64,000 bases of DNA, taken from positions 496,001 through 560,000 of the forward strand of contig JAJHTX010000002.1 of the NCBI GenBank assembly GCA_032164295.1, in the 5' to 3' direction. Each line of letters opens with the position of its first letter. The first letter of the stretch is position 1. The DNA comes from Inonotus obliquus. Lineage: Eukaryota; Basidiomycota; Agaricomycetes; Hymenochaetales; Hymenochaetaceae. Positions 16,225 through 28,124 of this stretch are shown here, one piece after another. Below the pieces are notes generated by a model. It was not told the DNA's origin, made no database searches, and saw nothing but the letters and a program-made list of their open reading frames with translations. A program made the translations under genes and the position numbers.

Positions 16225-16417
16225 CGATGGGCACGGGAAATAGCTGCGCATTGTACGCAATATTGGTGGCGATCGACGATTCAGCTGGTGATCCACACCG
16301 AACATTGAGACGGCCAGTTTCAGACTCTATGATATCATACATTTTAGTTTCGGCTGCGAGACAAATCATGCCACTTTCCCTACCTACACTCATTCCTCTA
16401 CTTCCACGCAACTGAAC

Positions 16418-18046
16418 ATGTCGAAGGCGAAGCGGATACTAATCTACGTCCTCCGGCATGACCTACGTCTCGCCGACAACCCAGTCTTCAGCGCAGCGGC
16501 CGAAGAGAGCCAGCGATTTACTCGTCTAATTCCCCTCTTCGTCCTAAATCCCGTCCAGTATGAACTATCCGGTCTTGTAAATCCGTCCGAGAAATCACCC
16601 TTTCCAGAAGCACGTTCTCGCATCGGTAAATTTTGGCGCTGCGGACCTCACAGAGCCAAGTTTCTTGCCGAATCCCTATTCGTCGAGACGATTCTGAGGT
16701 TCAGGCAATTTGGATGACTAGGGATTACGCACCCGAGGAGCTCGCGGAGGAGAAGCATGTTCGCGATGTTTTACCGTCGAGCATTTCTTTTAGAGTCTTT
16801 GGTGATGACTCCACGCTGATCCGAAGGTAAGCGTCTTGGACTTCGCTGAAGAGTCATGCTCATCTTTCGTAGGACCGATGTCCCGTACTCACCGTCTGAA
16901 CTTCCTGACGTTTTCACGAGTTTCAAGAAGTCAGTAGAGCCACTACGCTCTAACTCTCGGGAACCTATTGAAGGCATTCCATCGATTCCACATGTTCCTA
17001 ACGGACTACCTCCCCAGTCGCAACCCTTCGCTATACCTGAAACCTTAGACGAATTCATTGCAGCTCTCCAGAAACCATTGCTGCAAAACCCTGACGTCCC
17101 GATGATTGCCTTCCCTGAAGGAACAGCCTCAGCTCATTCGTTCGTTGGAGGTTCGACTGCGGCACACGAAAGATTCTCGCATTTGCTCTCTTCTGGTGCT
17201 GCGTCGAAGTACAAGGACACACGGAACGGGCTTCTTGGAGAGGACTTTTCGACAAAACTAAGCGCGTACCTCGCTCACGGTTGTATTTCCGCGGCTCAGA
17301 TCCACAACGCTTTGAAGGAGTGGGAGGAAGAGAATAATGGTGGTAGGGAAAACAAAGGGACTGCAGCCATACGATTCGAGCTTTTATGGAGGGACTATAT
17401 GCGTCTTTGCTTGGAAAAATACGGGACGGACTTCTTCCGATTGTATGGCTTCGGGAAGAAGGGGAAGAGAAAGGGCGACGAAAAGTGGAGGTTACCTTCC
17501 TCCTCTGATCTAGAGGCACGACAAGCCTTCAATCGCTGGCTCACAGGTCGAACAAATATAGGTCTCATCGACGCCTCACAACGTGAACTCCTCCTTACAG
17601 GTTACACCTCAAACCGCACTCGTCAAAACACCTCATCCTTCCTCGCCTCCCGCCTCCACATCGATTGGCGTCTCGGCGCGGAATGGTTCGAAAGTACACT
17701 CATTGATTACGATTGTGCAAGTAATTGGGGGAATTGGGCTTATATTGCTGGTGCAGGTAATGACCCACGAGAGAATAGGGTGTTTAATCCTGTTAAACAG
17801 GCAAGGGATTATGATCCTTTGGGGGAATATATTCGCGCGTGGGTGGAAGAGACGAGAGGAGTTGAGGATGTTGAGTGTGTTTGGCAGATGTGGAAGCTGA
17901 GTGAGGAGGAGAGGAAGAAGCGGGGTGTTGAGGATCCGCTTGTCAGAATTGAATGGAGTGGGAGGAAGAATGGGAAGGGCCGTGCACGCGGGAAGGATAA
18001 TAGGCGCTCAAGGGAACGAAGAGGCAAGCTTGACGTTGTGATTTGA
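16418..18046 (+). CDS. DASH-type cryptochrome/photolyase, N-terminal domain broken by deletion and frameshift
   Basis: The C-terminal FAD-binding domain is complete: FSTKLSAYLAHGCIS, FELLWRDYMR, GRTNIGLIDASQREL, the NWGNWAYIAGAGNDPRE block and a basic tail. The N-terminal alpha/beta domain begins normally (ILIYVLRHDLRLADNP) and reaches FWRCGPHRAKFLAESLF near 16680. DASH proteins then have about 30 residues including a Gly-Ser/Arg-x-Gly strand. Here the sequence jumps straight to the later block (SEVQAIWMTRDYAPEE), which lies in another reading frame, and the first frame stops at 16715-16717. No GT-AG intron of suitable phase bridges the gap without losing the conserved FWRCGPHRAK. A normal intron follows at 16829-16872. 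The gene is either a recent pseudogene or carries an assembly deletion. The family binds FAD and an antenna folate and repairs single-stranded CPDs. Confidence 0.85.
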
Positions 18047-18173
18047 CTTTATGAGCAGTGCTCGTTCTAGCTTTCTTTCAATATAATGTCAATGATTAAT
18101 CCAATTATACAATGCAATCAACTCTAGAATACACCCATCCAGCGCATAAGGCAAATAGCAAATATATAATCAA

Positions 18174-19727
18174 TTAGACGAGTCCTTCAATCTCCATAGT
18201 GACTGGACAATGATCCGAAGCTCCATAAATCTCACTTCGAATCTCACACATCTTGACACTATCCCTCAGACGTTCACTAAGTACAACTATATAACGCATT
18301 TTCAGTTCACCATGACCAAACGTCATTCGAAAGAGGATGTAAAACCACTTACACATATCAAGTCTCCATCCAATTCCCTTCGACCTACAGTCAAATCTAT
18401 ATCCGAAGTATGTATAGTGTTGATCGTTCGGATGTAAATCACGCCAGATATCGAGGAATTTGTTTGTTGATGATTCGGCTGAGTTGTCTGAAGAAGGGTC
18501 GGGGTTGAGAATCTGGGCAAAAGCTTTGGTTTCGGATTCTGTATATCCTGGCTGTTTGTTCCAATTTCTCTTCGCATGTGTTAGATCTGTATCAAAATAA
18601 TATTTTATTTTCAAGGAGACGGGTGAAAAGTTTGTGCTGTGAATCGTACCTTTCTCAGAAGGCGCAACATTCAAGTCACCAGCCCAAATAACAGGCTTTT
18701 TGGCGTCAAGTTCTCTGATATATTTCGTAAAATGCTTGTTCCAATCCTCCTTCTCCGGAAGCGTCTAGCATAGCAGCTCAATAAATCAATACGCGTTCAT
18801 GATTATTATGGCAGGAGAGAGATGTGATCATACCTTCAAGCCTTGCCCCGCATTAGTGACATACGTAGCAACTAAATAGAACTTTTCAAACTCCAATGTC
18901 ACTATACGTCCTTTGACGGCGTCTGCATTTGGGTGGCCTGGAAGGGTTTTTGTTATTGAGATGGGTTGATGTTTTGATAAGACTGCTGTTCCGGCTTTGA
19001 ATTGTTAAGAGTTAGTGTGGTGTTCTGACTATAAGACTGAGAGGAATGTCGCACAGTAGCCTTTCTTGCTTGCAATTGACCAGTAGCGGTGTGGATATCT
19101 ATCGTTTAGGACGGGTATTTGCGGCTCGTCATTCATCTATGCGGGCATGTAAGTTCTTAGTACATCAGACGTCGAACTCCAACCAAGAATGCAAACGTAC
19201 CTTCACCTCCGTTATAATCAGCACATCTGCATCTTCAGCTTCGACATAGGACTTGAATCCCTAAGTTCAACCAACATCAGCACACATGTCCCTCTTCATC
19301 CGTCCCCGTGCGTAACAAATCCCAAAGTCAAGCAACGAACCTTCTTCATACACGCAGCAAGCCCCGAAACATTCCACGTCGCGATTCTCAACGCCCCAGA
19401 ATTCTTCTCAGGAAACTCAATCTTCACAGGTAATACTTTATTCGTTGGTTGACCATTAGAAGCAAGCCCAGATCCTTCACGCGTTTCTCCAATACCAGCT
19501 TCAGCATTCGGCGCGTTCTTGCCCTTCTTCGTTGGACCAGGTCTACTGGTAGCTTCGTCACCTGAATCGGATGGAGAAGCTTTTCGTTTGGTCTTGACTG
19601 ACGAGGTTGGGCGCTTTACAGGCATGCTTCCAAGGAAATGCGATAGAGGACGCGATACCTGGCGTGTAGGTGGATATCGCGTATGTAGAGCTATCAAGGA
19701 TGGACGACGGAAGCAAAAGATGTTCAT
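18174..19727 (-). CDS. AP endonuclease, exonuclease III/APE1 family
   Basis: This is base-excision-repair endonuclease that cuts DNA 5' of abasic sites. Conserved residues are visible in order: the Asn of ATWNVSGL, the Glu of ITEVK, GYSGTAVLSK (formed across an intron), Tyr in VATYV, Asp/Asn in WAGDLNVAP, the Asp of GWRLDMF (across the last intron) and the terminal Asp-His in GASDHCPV. In the usual GWRLDYF motif the Tyr is Met here. The first ATG at 19727 opens a 34-residue leader with many Arg and no acidic residues (MNIFCFRRPSLIALHTR...), which looks mitochondrial. A second ATG at 19625 begins a basic MPVKRPTSSVKTKRK nuclear-type signal. About five short introns are present. It converges on the cryptochrome gene with 127 bp between stops. 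Confidence 0.92.
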
Positions 19728-20010
19728 GGGGTCCTCGCGTGACGCGGAAGCCAAACGCGTCGCGTAACTCGCGGTTAGGGCGGAGCTCGAACCTGAAGCC
19801 GCCTCAGCAAGAGATGCATGGGACATGTACGCATTCTGGCTGCGCAGAATGTGTAAAGTTATGGCCAAGAAGAGGTACAATAGATTCTTCGACTCTACCC
19901 GCTAATCGGATGCTCTATAGTTCATATCGATTATATCATAAATCTTTATCTAAACGTCGAAAGGTGATGATAAGATCTAGGTACGAGTGAAGAGGTGTGA
20001 TATCATGCGA

Positions 20011-21788
20011 CTATAGAGGCAGCCCGTATAGTTCCTTGACCTTCTTGACGGTAGCGGGGTGACCAGTATTCTGAAAGCACGCATATAGTCAGCTCGAGGT
20101 AAAAAGGCTAGTTCTAGTATCGAAAAGGACGAACCTTCATTATCTCGTCGCTGATCTTGATACACGGCTGTCCATCGACGTCTGCAAGTTTTATAACCAT
20201 ATTCAGAGCTTTGCTTTTCTCTTTGCCTCCTGACGACACAGAGGGAAAATCATTTGTCAAGAACGTCCCGATACCAAATGAACCTATCAGAAAAAATATC
20301 AAATCAATTTGTCGTTCGGGAGAACTCAGAAAGAGGAACGTGATCCGTACAAACAAAACCAATCTCGTCACACTGCGCCTTGATCTTGAGCGCTTTCTCA
20401 TCTGTGAGAGCATCGGAATAAATTATTGACTTCGTGCGATAGTCAATGCCCAAGCTCTCGTATATCTCCTTCGCACGAGGTGCATAAACCAACGGATCGC
20501 CTGAATCTTGGCGAAGACCCCGCCAGCGAAGTGCTCGTTCCCGATCTTTTGTGAAATCCTATTACCGAAGACTCAGAACAGGTTTCACAAAGCATACGTG
20601 CTACTACGACAGACCTTATAGAAGACTTCTGTCGAAAATGTGTCCGTAAGAGCGATCAACGGACCGTTGGGATATACTTGCTCCCATAAATCAAGCGCAA
20701 GGCCGTTGGCTTTCTCGTAACCACGAAGTGAAGCTATCTGTCTTGTACCTCAGAGACGGTATATCCCAGCAATGCAAACTTCCTTACGCCCATGAACCAC
20801 TCGCTGTTAAGAGGTCAGATCTAAGTACGTCTTGGACAGGGATTTGGAAACGTACTGTGCAATTGTTCCAATCGGGTTAATTCCATACTTTCGAGCAAGA
20901 TACACCTGATAACTTCCGCGTCGTCTTCGGCCCACATTATGATAACTCGAAATATTACATTACTGGTGCCAACGACCTTCCCCTTTCCTGGTAAGTCTTG
21001 TGATGCTCGAATAAGCGTTGCAACGACGAGGTCCTGAATGTAGTAAGAACGCCTGCGACGAGTACCGAACTCGCTGAACTGGATGTCTGCTCGTAAAAGC
21101 CTTTTGGCCTTATCATATGCTATCTCTAGAAAGGGGAACAAAAGGTGGGTATTTGGATTACGTGTAGTAGCAAACGAGAACGCACCTTCCTGTCCGTCAT
21201 AACTCCAATCCTGGTCTGCTGTACGGAAGTAAATCTCGCTCAGACAGGCCATAAGAGGGACTTCCCAGAGTATAGTCTCAACCCAAGGCCCAACAGCACT
21301 GATCTCTAACCTTCCTTTGTCCGGACTACTTTCCAACGCCTTAAACTCCACATTGACCTGCTCAGGCTTGAAGCGGAATGTGGCGAGGTATTCTAGATAC
21401 GTCTCGTCGAAAAATGGACAAGTCTCTCGAAGCCAGTTGATCTCTTCTGGTGCTGCGCTCAGTTCGTTGAAATCTGGATCGTACTTAGTGAGCGCTCCGC
21501 GTTACGAGAGAAACGTATTACAGACGAGGTAAAGCCGAGATGTAACGCTCATAGCATTGCCTTGTGAAATATACGTCGGAATCTCTATGCGTGAAGCGAT
21601 ATGTGGCCTTTGCGTGCGGGAAATGGCGTAGGACAGCCTGCTGCATGGTGAACTAAGACGCATATATTCAACATCTGGTTCACCTGACAGTACGTAGCAG
21701 CATGCTCAACCTTGTACAAATCTGTGTCCAACAATGACCGAGGCAAGGCAAAGTACCTTTCGGAGTTATCTGGCAGTCCGTTAGCCAT
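20011..21788 (-). CDS. NPT1: Nicotinate phosphoribosyltransferase
   Basis: This enzyme joins nicotinate and PRPP to make nicotinate mononucleotide in the NAD salvage pathway. The N-terminus (LPRSLLDTDLYKV) carries the family's S-x-L-x-D-x-Y-K start motif. Later blocks include FNELSAAPEEINWLR, VGPWVETILWEVPLMA, FSEFGTRRRRSYY, GTSNV near 20965, HEWFMGIASLRGYEKAN near 20740, WRGLRQDSGDP near 20500 and SFGIGTFLTND near 20280. At least seven short introns split the gene, and the stop is TAG at 20011-20013. The ATG at 21788 is the first in frame and sits 127 bp from the divergently placed tRNA gene. It is a complete housekeeping gene with nothing odd in its active-site blocks. Confidence 0.92.
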
Positions 21789-21915
21789 GCCCTCGTGGAT
21801 GTAGAGATGAGTCGCGGTTGCAGTTAGTATGAAAAACTAAAGTTACATAAGATTCACCATCACACCAGTCACTGAGATGATATTATTTTTATTTGCAATG
21901 TCCTACAGTTTTGAG

Positions 21916-21988
21916 GCCGTGGTAGCTCAGCTGGGAGAGCAGTAGACTGAAGTTCTAAAGGTCCCCTGTTCGATCCAGGGTCATGGCA
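21916..21988 (+). tRNA. tRNA-Phe (anticodon GAA)
   Basis: The 73 nt fold into a full cloverleaf. The 7-bp acceptor stem contains two G-U pairs, the D-arm GCTC/GAGC closes on AGCTGGGA, the anticodon loop CTGAAGT has GAA at positions 34-36, a 5-nt variable loop follows, and the T-arm CCCTG/CAGGG has loop TTCGATC and discriminator A. No intron interrupts the anticodon loop. Positions 27 and 43 are G and A, a mismatch at the base of the anticodon stem. Confidence 0.93.
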
Positions 21989-22265
21989 TGAGACTGCATC
22001 GTTTTTGCTCACTGTCGAATCAGCCAGCATTTGCTAGGTGGATATCCCTCCAATTTTGGAAGGTGATTTGCGCGCCTCATTGGGTCAACAACCCAGTCCG
22101 TCCCAGACCCGCTTTCATTGCCATATAAAGCATGCAAATCCACCTTATGTCAAAAATGATGAGGCCATGTAACGGATCACTCTCCGTTTCCTGCAGTATA
22201 AGTATGAAATTCCACGCTCACACAACAGTTCGCTTAGCATCGCTTTTCCGTCTCAATCCAACACG

Positions 22266-24573
22266 ATGTCCTTCAATAAGGAGAACCCGCCGAGGGTCGC
22301 AATCGTTGGGAGTGGGTGAGCAGCATTGGACGTCCGTTTCAGTTGCACCTCCTCAGACTGTCTGTTTAGGGTTGGAGGCTTGACTATGGGCATTGCTCTC
22401 AAACAGCAGCTCCGTTTTGAGAATTTCTTAGTGAGCTACGTTTCGAGTGTACTCTAGGACAGAGCTGATTCAGCGTAGATATACGAGAAAGAGTCGGATA
22501 TAGGCGGTACATGGAGAGTAAGCCCCAGCATGTTTAATACTTGGACGAATTAGTGACTCCAACAATTTCAGGACAACATCTATCCGGGGTGCTCGTCTGA
22601 CGTGGCAGGGCACTGGTACTCACTCTCCACGGAACCCAATCCATACTGGTCATCTTACTACGTCGAGCAGCCCGAGATCCTCGCATACTGGGAACGTTTA
22701 GTCGAGAAACACGGATTGCGCAAATACATTGTGTCCAACACGTTTGTCGTAAAAGCCGTATGGGAGGATGATGTGCAGAAGTATCGTCTAACTTTGCGTG
22801 ATACGAAAACGGGTGTAGAGCGTGAAGAGGTTGTTGAGGCTGTTGTTAGCGCTTCGGGTGGATTCACAGAACCGCGTTATCCAGATGATATACCTGGAAT
22901 TGAGGTTTTTGAGGGACCAAAGTTTCACTCTGCGCGTTGGAGGAAGGACGTCGATTTGCATGAGAAGACTGTTGGTGTCATAGGAAATGCTGCTTCTGGG
23001 TATGTTCTGTCTTTTGGTCTTTTTATCAATGATGAATTGATGGAAGATCCGTATAAAGTGTTCAACTAGTTCCAAGAATAGCAAAGGATTACACCACCAA
23101 AGTGATTAACTTCTGCAGGACTCCGAATTGGTTCGCTTTTAGGGTATGCAATGCTCTATACCCGCCTTGAATTTCTGTCGTGATAATCCTCTCCTTATAG
23201 GCAAACTTCCTTTATCCCTCTTGGGTCAAATGCTTATTTGCACATGTACCTGGCGTCATGCGAGTCTACAGGCTGCTTCTTTACCTTCGCGTGAGTACAC
23301 CAACCGACTTTGACTGCTAGTTGATTCCGCTGACAGAATCATTCTGATCGCAACTTCTGAAGTATGATATCGTTTACCTCATCTTTCGCAATGAAAATAG
23401 TCGAGCTCAGGCATCGGCGCGCAAGGCAAGTACAGATGCGTACTCCATGTTCGGATGTGTTACTAACTCACCCGATGTGATATAGTTCCTTAAACAAGGT
23501 CTGAAGAAAAAAGCACCCAAGGAGTTGCATGATAAACTCATTCCAGATTACCGTAAGCCTCCGTTCTCTCTGTTTTCCGGGCTGTAGATTTCACGATATA
23601 TGCAGCACCTGGATGCAGGCGCATCGTCGTCGAACCCGGCTACCTCAAATCTCTCCACCAACCAAACGTACAACTCAACTGGGACGGGATCGCCAAATTC
23701 GAGAAGGATGGTATAGTCACGAAGAAAGGAGAGAAGATTCCTTTGGACGTTGTTGTATTCGCTACCGGGTTTTGGGCCGTACGTTTCTTTACTCCTACTC
23801 ATCATTGCTTTGTGCTAATCTGGGAACTGCTAGGTTAAGCTATTGTTGGAGGTACAAGGCAAAGGCGGATTACAGCTCCAAGATTACTACGATTCAAAAG
23901 GTGGGCCGACGGCTTATCTGGGTACAACAGTCCCTGGCTTCCCCAACTTCTTCACGATCCTAGGTAAAAAAAAAGCTCCTTTCCTCCTTCACATCCCTCC
24001 TATCTCTCTAATATACATGCTTTTACACGCTACGTTACAGGTCCAAACATAGCAACAGGCCACGCATCCGTAATCTTCAGCGAAGAATCTCAAATCAACT
24101 ACATCCTCCAACTCCTCTCACCCATCCTCTCTCGCAAAGCCACTTCTTTCACCATTCGTCAAGAAGTCTCAGATACTTATAACACCTGGCTTCAATCCCG
24201 TCTGAACACCTCGGTATTCGCTTCGTGTCATTCTTATTATCGTGCGGGGACAAAAGGAAACGGGAAGAATGTGGCGATTTGGCCTGGACCTGTTGGGTTG
24301 TTTTGGTGGAAGGTTAGAAAGGTTCGGTGGAGTGAATATGAGATGAAAGGAGCGGAGAAGTGGGAAGAGGAGAAAGAGAGGGGGCGGAAGGAGAGAAGAG
24401 TGAGAGTGGTGATGGGTTTGGTGATGATGATGCTGTTGACGACGATGAGTGTCAATCCCGGGATGAGGAAGAAGTTGTTGTTAATGGTGAAGACGTATAT
24501 GAAGACGGTGTATGATGAGGTTTCGAAAGTGCCTTACGTTTCTGGTCTTATTGCTCGTTTGCGTTTGAACTAA
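22266..24573 (+). CDS. FAD-dependent monooxygenase (flavin-containing/Baeyer-Villiger type)
   Basis: The first FAD-binding Rossmann motif VAIVGSGVGG is completed across intron 1. It is followed by EKESDIGGTWR and NIYPGCSSD, as in BVMO-like flavoproteins. The ATPE-type region appears as SASGGFTEPRYPDDIPG, the NADPH Rossmann motif as VIGNAASG, and the late hallmark as FATGFWA near 23770. Exons were joined by phase; one exon begins VQLVPRIAKDY at about 23058. An intron at 23426-23485 uses a GC donor in perfect context (AAG|GCAAGT). The C-terminus has a very basic segment followed by a hydrophobic stretch (VMGLVMMMLLTTM), so the protein may sit on a membrane. The substrate is unknown; fungal relatives act in secondary metabolism and steroid or ketone oxidation. 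No biosynthetic cluster surrounds it. Confidence 0.87.
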
Positions 24574-25654
24574 TAAGATGGATGGAATGGTTTTCTTACC
24601 TCCTCACAATTATCCACCTTGGTGTCTACTAGGCTGAACTAACCTTTCTTCGGTGTACATAGATTTCTCTTCCAACAATTAACAGTACATGCACCGGCAT
24701 TCGATATAAGCGGTACAGCACACATGACAATATTCCATTTCACTTCCTCTATTGTAGTATTGATACCGCAAGCCACAATCACGGGTTATACCAGTAGAAT
24801 GGAATAGAATAACACGTTCTCGCTCATGATGCTCATGATAAGCATGAACCATAATGAATTAAAAGCATCCGCTTACTTACCGTCAGAGCGCCATGATACA
24901 ACGTCATGAGATCAACGCCACTTCCTTTGCGTTTTGCGACGAGCTACGCTAAGAAGAGTCATCACCATCGCCTGCTCATCTTCACGGACCTACTCTTACT
25001 TGACTCAATTCAACTTTCATGCAATATCGATTTCATTCAAATCGAAAGAGTAAAGAGTAAGAATACCAAAAAAAAAATTGAGAAAAAAATACAAACAGAA
25101 AAAAAGAAAAGAAAACTTATGTTGAAAAACGAGTGTGTCAAGTACCTCTCCAAAACAGAGACAAGTACCAAGTCGTATAACAAACAGAAACCATCATTAG
25201 CAGAAACGTCTTGGAGAAAACGTGAATGAAAATAAAGAATCGAAAAAAAAGGGATATGAAGAAGCTAGGTAGGAAGCTCGGTTGGGATGTTGGGCTGATG
25301 GGGATGATAAGTACGATGGAATGATTTGATGTAATCGATAAAATATATCGTGTGGTGTGTGTCAATGGTATGCAGAAATAAATATACATACTTCAGCACA
25401 AAGAAGAGCTTGACTGACTACGACTAAAGGAGCAGAACTAAAAAGAAAAAGACACGAGGAGTTTCATAATAAGAAAAGACCATACTAATTCGATATCTGG
25501 TTGGTTTTTTCGTGTCCTTTTTACTTCCATATGTATACTTGAAGGGGCTGAACAGATGCCAGGTGAAAGTTAATCCGAAGGTTGACTCGAGAGTTGCGTT
25601 GTTCCGTCTTGTAGTAAAGCAGGAGATAGAAACGAGGATATACGATCCGAAATT
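24574..25654. other. Convergent 3' intergenic region, A-rich on the plus strand
   Basis: This 1.1 kb lies between the stop of the monooxygenase and the stop of the FHA gene, which face each other. Long A-rich runs (25060-25110 and 25230-25250) look like degenerate poly-A sequence or transcript-end signals. I see no coding region, tRNA or clear element. Confidence 0.4.
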
Positions 25655-28124
25655 CTACTCTTTGACTCGCCATAAGACAGCGGCGGTCGCAAACCCAAGC
25701 ATAAAGACGCCTACTGCGACTTGTATGTTTGTAGCCGACTGCATCAAGCGTATATTAGTCACCTCGCTATTGATTTGAAACATAAAGGCAGGACATACCT
25801 GTTGTGGACCTTTCCTGAGCGCTTGCGCCGCGTCATCTAATTGTACCGATGACTCAGGGGTAGGTAAACATTGTCCGTCCCGAGTCCTAAACTTTGCCAT
25901 ATCCAGAGCCAATGGTGTCGCTTCCGGTTCTCCCGAACGCATAACAGTCGGTGAGTCTGTTGACGAGCGGCGGGAATGTAGGCTCGCGACAGACGATTCC
26001 GTACCAGGTGCGCTCATGCCGTCGACTAGCGTCGCGCTGGTTGACGTCGCTGGACTCTGGCTACGTGAAGCGGCTTTTGTTGTTCGTCCCCGGTGAGACC
26101 GTGACCGTCTTCTATTCTTCTTTCCTTCTAATGGGCGATCCGAGTCCGAATCTGCGTCCGAGATGCTTCGTGGTGAGGGAGGCGTAACAAGTCCACCAGT
26201 ATGCTTGCTGGCCAAAGGGATATAGCCATTTTGCTTGATACCAGCCAGTTGAGTCGCTAACCCAGTTAACCCAGACTCGAATTTGGTCGCCGCGGTCGCT
26301 ACACCATCTTCAAGACTAACTACCCGTCGTTCCCAGTCATTCCGCGAACCCTCCATACGCTCTCGTTCAACTTCCCATTCATGTTTCACAGTCTCCCAAC
26401 GGTCTTCGATTGTCTTACGGAATTCTGCAAGCATAGATCCCATAGTCGCCTGTTGCGTTTGATCTCGAACGGCAGCTTCCTCCACAAGTTTCGCACCCTG
26501 CGCTGTTTGATTTGCTTGAGTTGAGCGGACAAGCTCCTCCAGTGCATTCACCTTGGCCTCAAGCGTCTCAATCGTTTGCTGCGCGGCAGAGTGCTGCTGC
26601 TGAAGGTTGCGTGATACCTCTAGTGCCGATTCGAGTTGATCAGAAAGGATCGCCAATCGTCGAGACATATCATCCGGTATACCAGGTGGCTGGGCAGGAC
26701 CTGATCGCCTGTGTTCATAATCATCATCATGCATACCCAACGAAGACGGTTCAGGCGTTCGTGGTCGTCCAAGCTCTTCTCTCCGTGCACTTCGTTCCTC
26801 TTCGGTCTCTTCTACCTCTGTTTCGTCCTCCTCCGGCACCGATTCCAGCTCGTGCGGGACGATGGTATGTACACTCCTGTTATCATCCTCGTCCTCATCC
26901 TCATCATGAAGTTGCTGCATACGTAGGTGCTCGCGTTGGCGCTGCTCCTCAATCAATTCTCTTAGCGCATGTACATCTCGTTTGATATTCTCATGGTCAC
27001 TTAGGATAGATTCGAGCGTGCGAACTTTGTCGACGTGGGAAGATAATGACGCTTGCGTTTCAGCAAGCTGACTTTGCAGCGCTTGTAATGCAGCCGATGA
27101 CGGTGCAGCATCACCCTGTTGTTGGTGCTGAGGTGGATGCTGCGACGGTGGACGGACAGGGGGCAGGACGTGTGGGTATGGAGGGAGATTCGGTGGTTGG
27201 CCACCACCCATGACGTTTTCGATTTCACCCATTGCACCCGCGACTGCGCCAAGCTCCGCTCCTGTTTCGCGGCTCTTCTGCAACTCGCCAGAAAGTCGCT
27301 GAAGAATATGATCAAATGTCAGACCATTCCGGCCCGGCTGTCGGGCGCCACCACCCATCCCTCCCATGATTCCGACACCGCTTGACTGTGGTTGCAGCAT
27401 TGGTCGCTTCTGAGTAAAGACGCCAGGAGTGCCAGCCGGCCCACCGCCCTGCTGGTTCTGTTGCTGAGTAAAGTTATAAGCTTCACGTTGGGCCGCGAGA
27501 GCATCCTCGACGTTGAAGATACATGATACACGGGCTGCAACCTTGTGGTGAATGATCGTATGGTTGTCCTCACCGACGATGTCGATACCGAACTCCTATT
27601 CGGGGCTAAGCTATGCCGCACGACACAACAGTAGAAAAAGTGAGAAAAAAGCACGTACGACGATGTCATCCGTTTTCAGTTCGTAAGGATCTGACTCTAC
27701 ACCTTCAGCAGATAAGCGGTCACCATTAATAAAAGTGCCGTTCGAGCTCTTCACGTCCTTGATGTATATCTTCCCACTCTCCTCCCACACTTCCGCATGC
27801 TGCCGGGAGAGAACCTTTGAGTCGAAGTAGCCATTTCGTTCGCCAGGGACAGTTTTGGCATTGGTCTGTCGGCCGATTTTTACGCGTTGACCGCCTACGA
27901 GGCTAATGTGTTTGGGAACGAATGAGTCGTTGAGGGGATATAGGTACAGTGCGGGAAAAGGCGGGGGTTGAGAAGGATGTGCCTGCATCATTTGTGATGG
28001 GGGTATTGGCATCACCGAGTAGGATGTTTCGAGGTACTTCAGGACGACGTCGAAGGGGGCGGAGGAGGTGGAGGAGGATGGAGAGGAGATGTCGGGCGTG
28101 AGTGTGAGTGTGACGGGCGGACCA
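25655..28124 (-). CDS. FHA-domain, tail-anchored coiled-coil protein (SLMAP/PRO45/Far9-Far10 type)
   Basis: The N-terminal FHA phosphothreonine-binding domain shows GRQTNAKTVPGERNGYFDSKVLSRQHAEVW and KDVKSSNGTFINGDRLS. After a Gln/Gly/Pro-rich linker come two coiled-coil stretches (near 27070-26930 and 26680-26350), an acidic segment, an Arg/Ser-rich segment and a C-terminal hydrophobic tail (VAVGVFMLGFATAAVLW then RVKE), joined by the last intron near 25799-25741. This order is that of SLMAP and its fungal orthologues, which anchor the STRIPAK (Far) complex to the ER and nuclear envelope; in filamentous fungi they are needed for cell fusion and fruiting. The frame is open upstream of the first ATG (28012) to 28147. 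A candidate first exon with ATG at 28276 and donor at 28256 would join in phase to 28124. This start is uncertain. Confidence 0.85.

Noticed and set aside
16624..16653. A 28-nt intron in the cryptochrome to repair the reading frame
   Set aside because: It is too short, removes the conserved FWRCGP block, and leads into a third frame with a stop.
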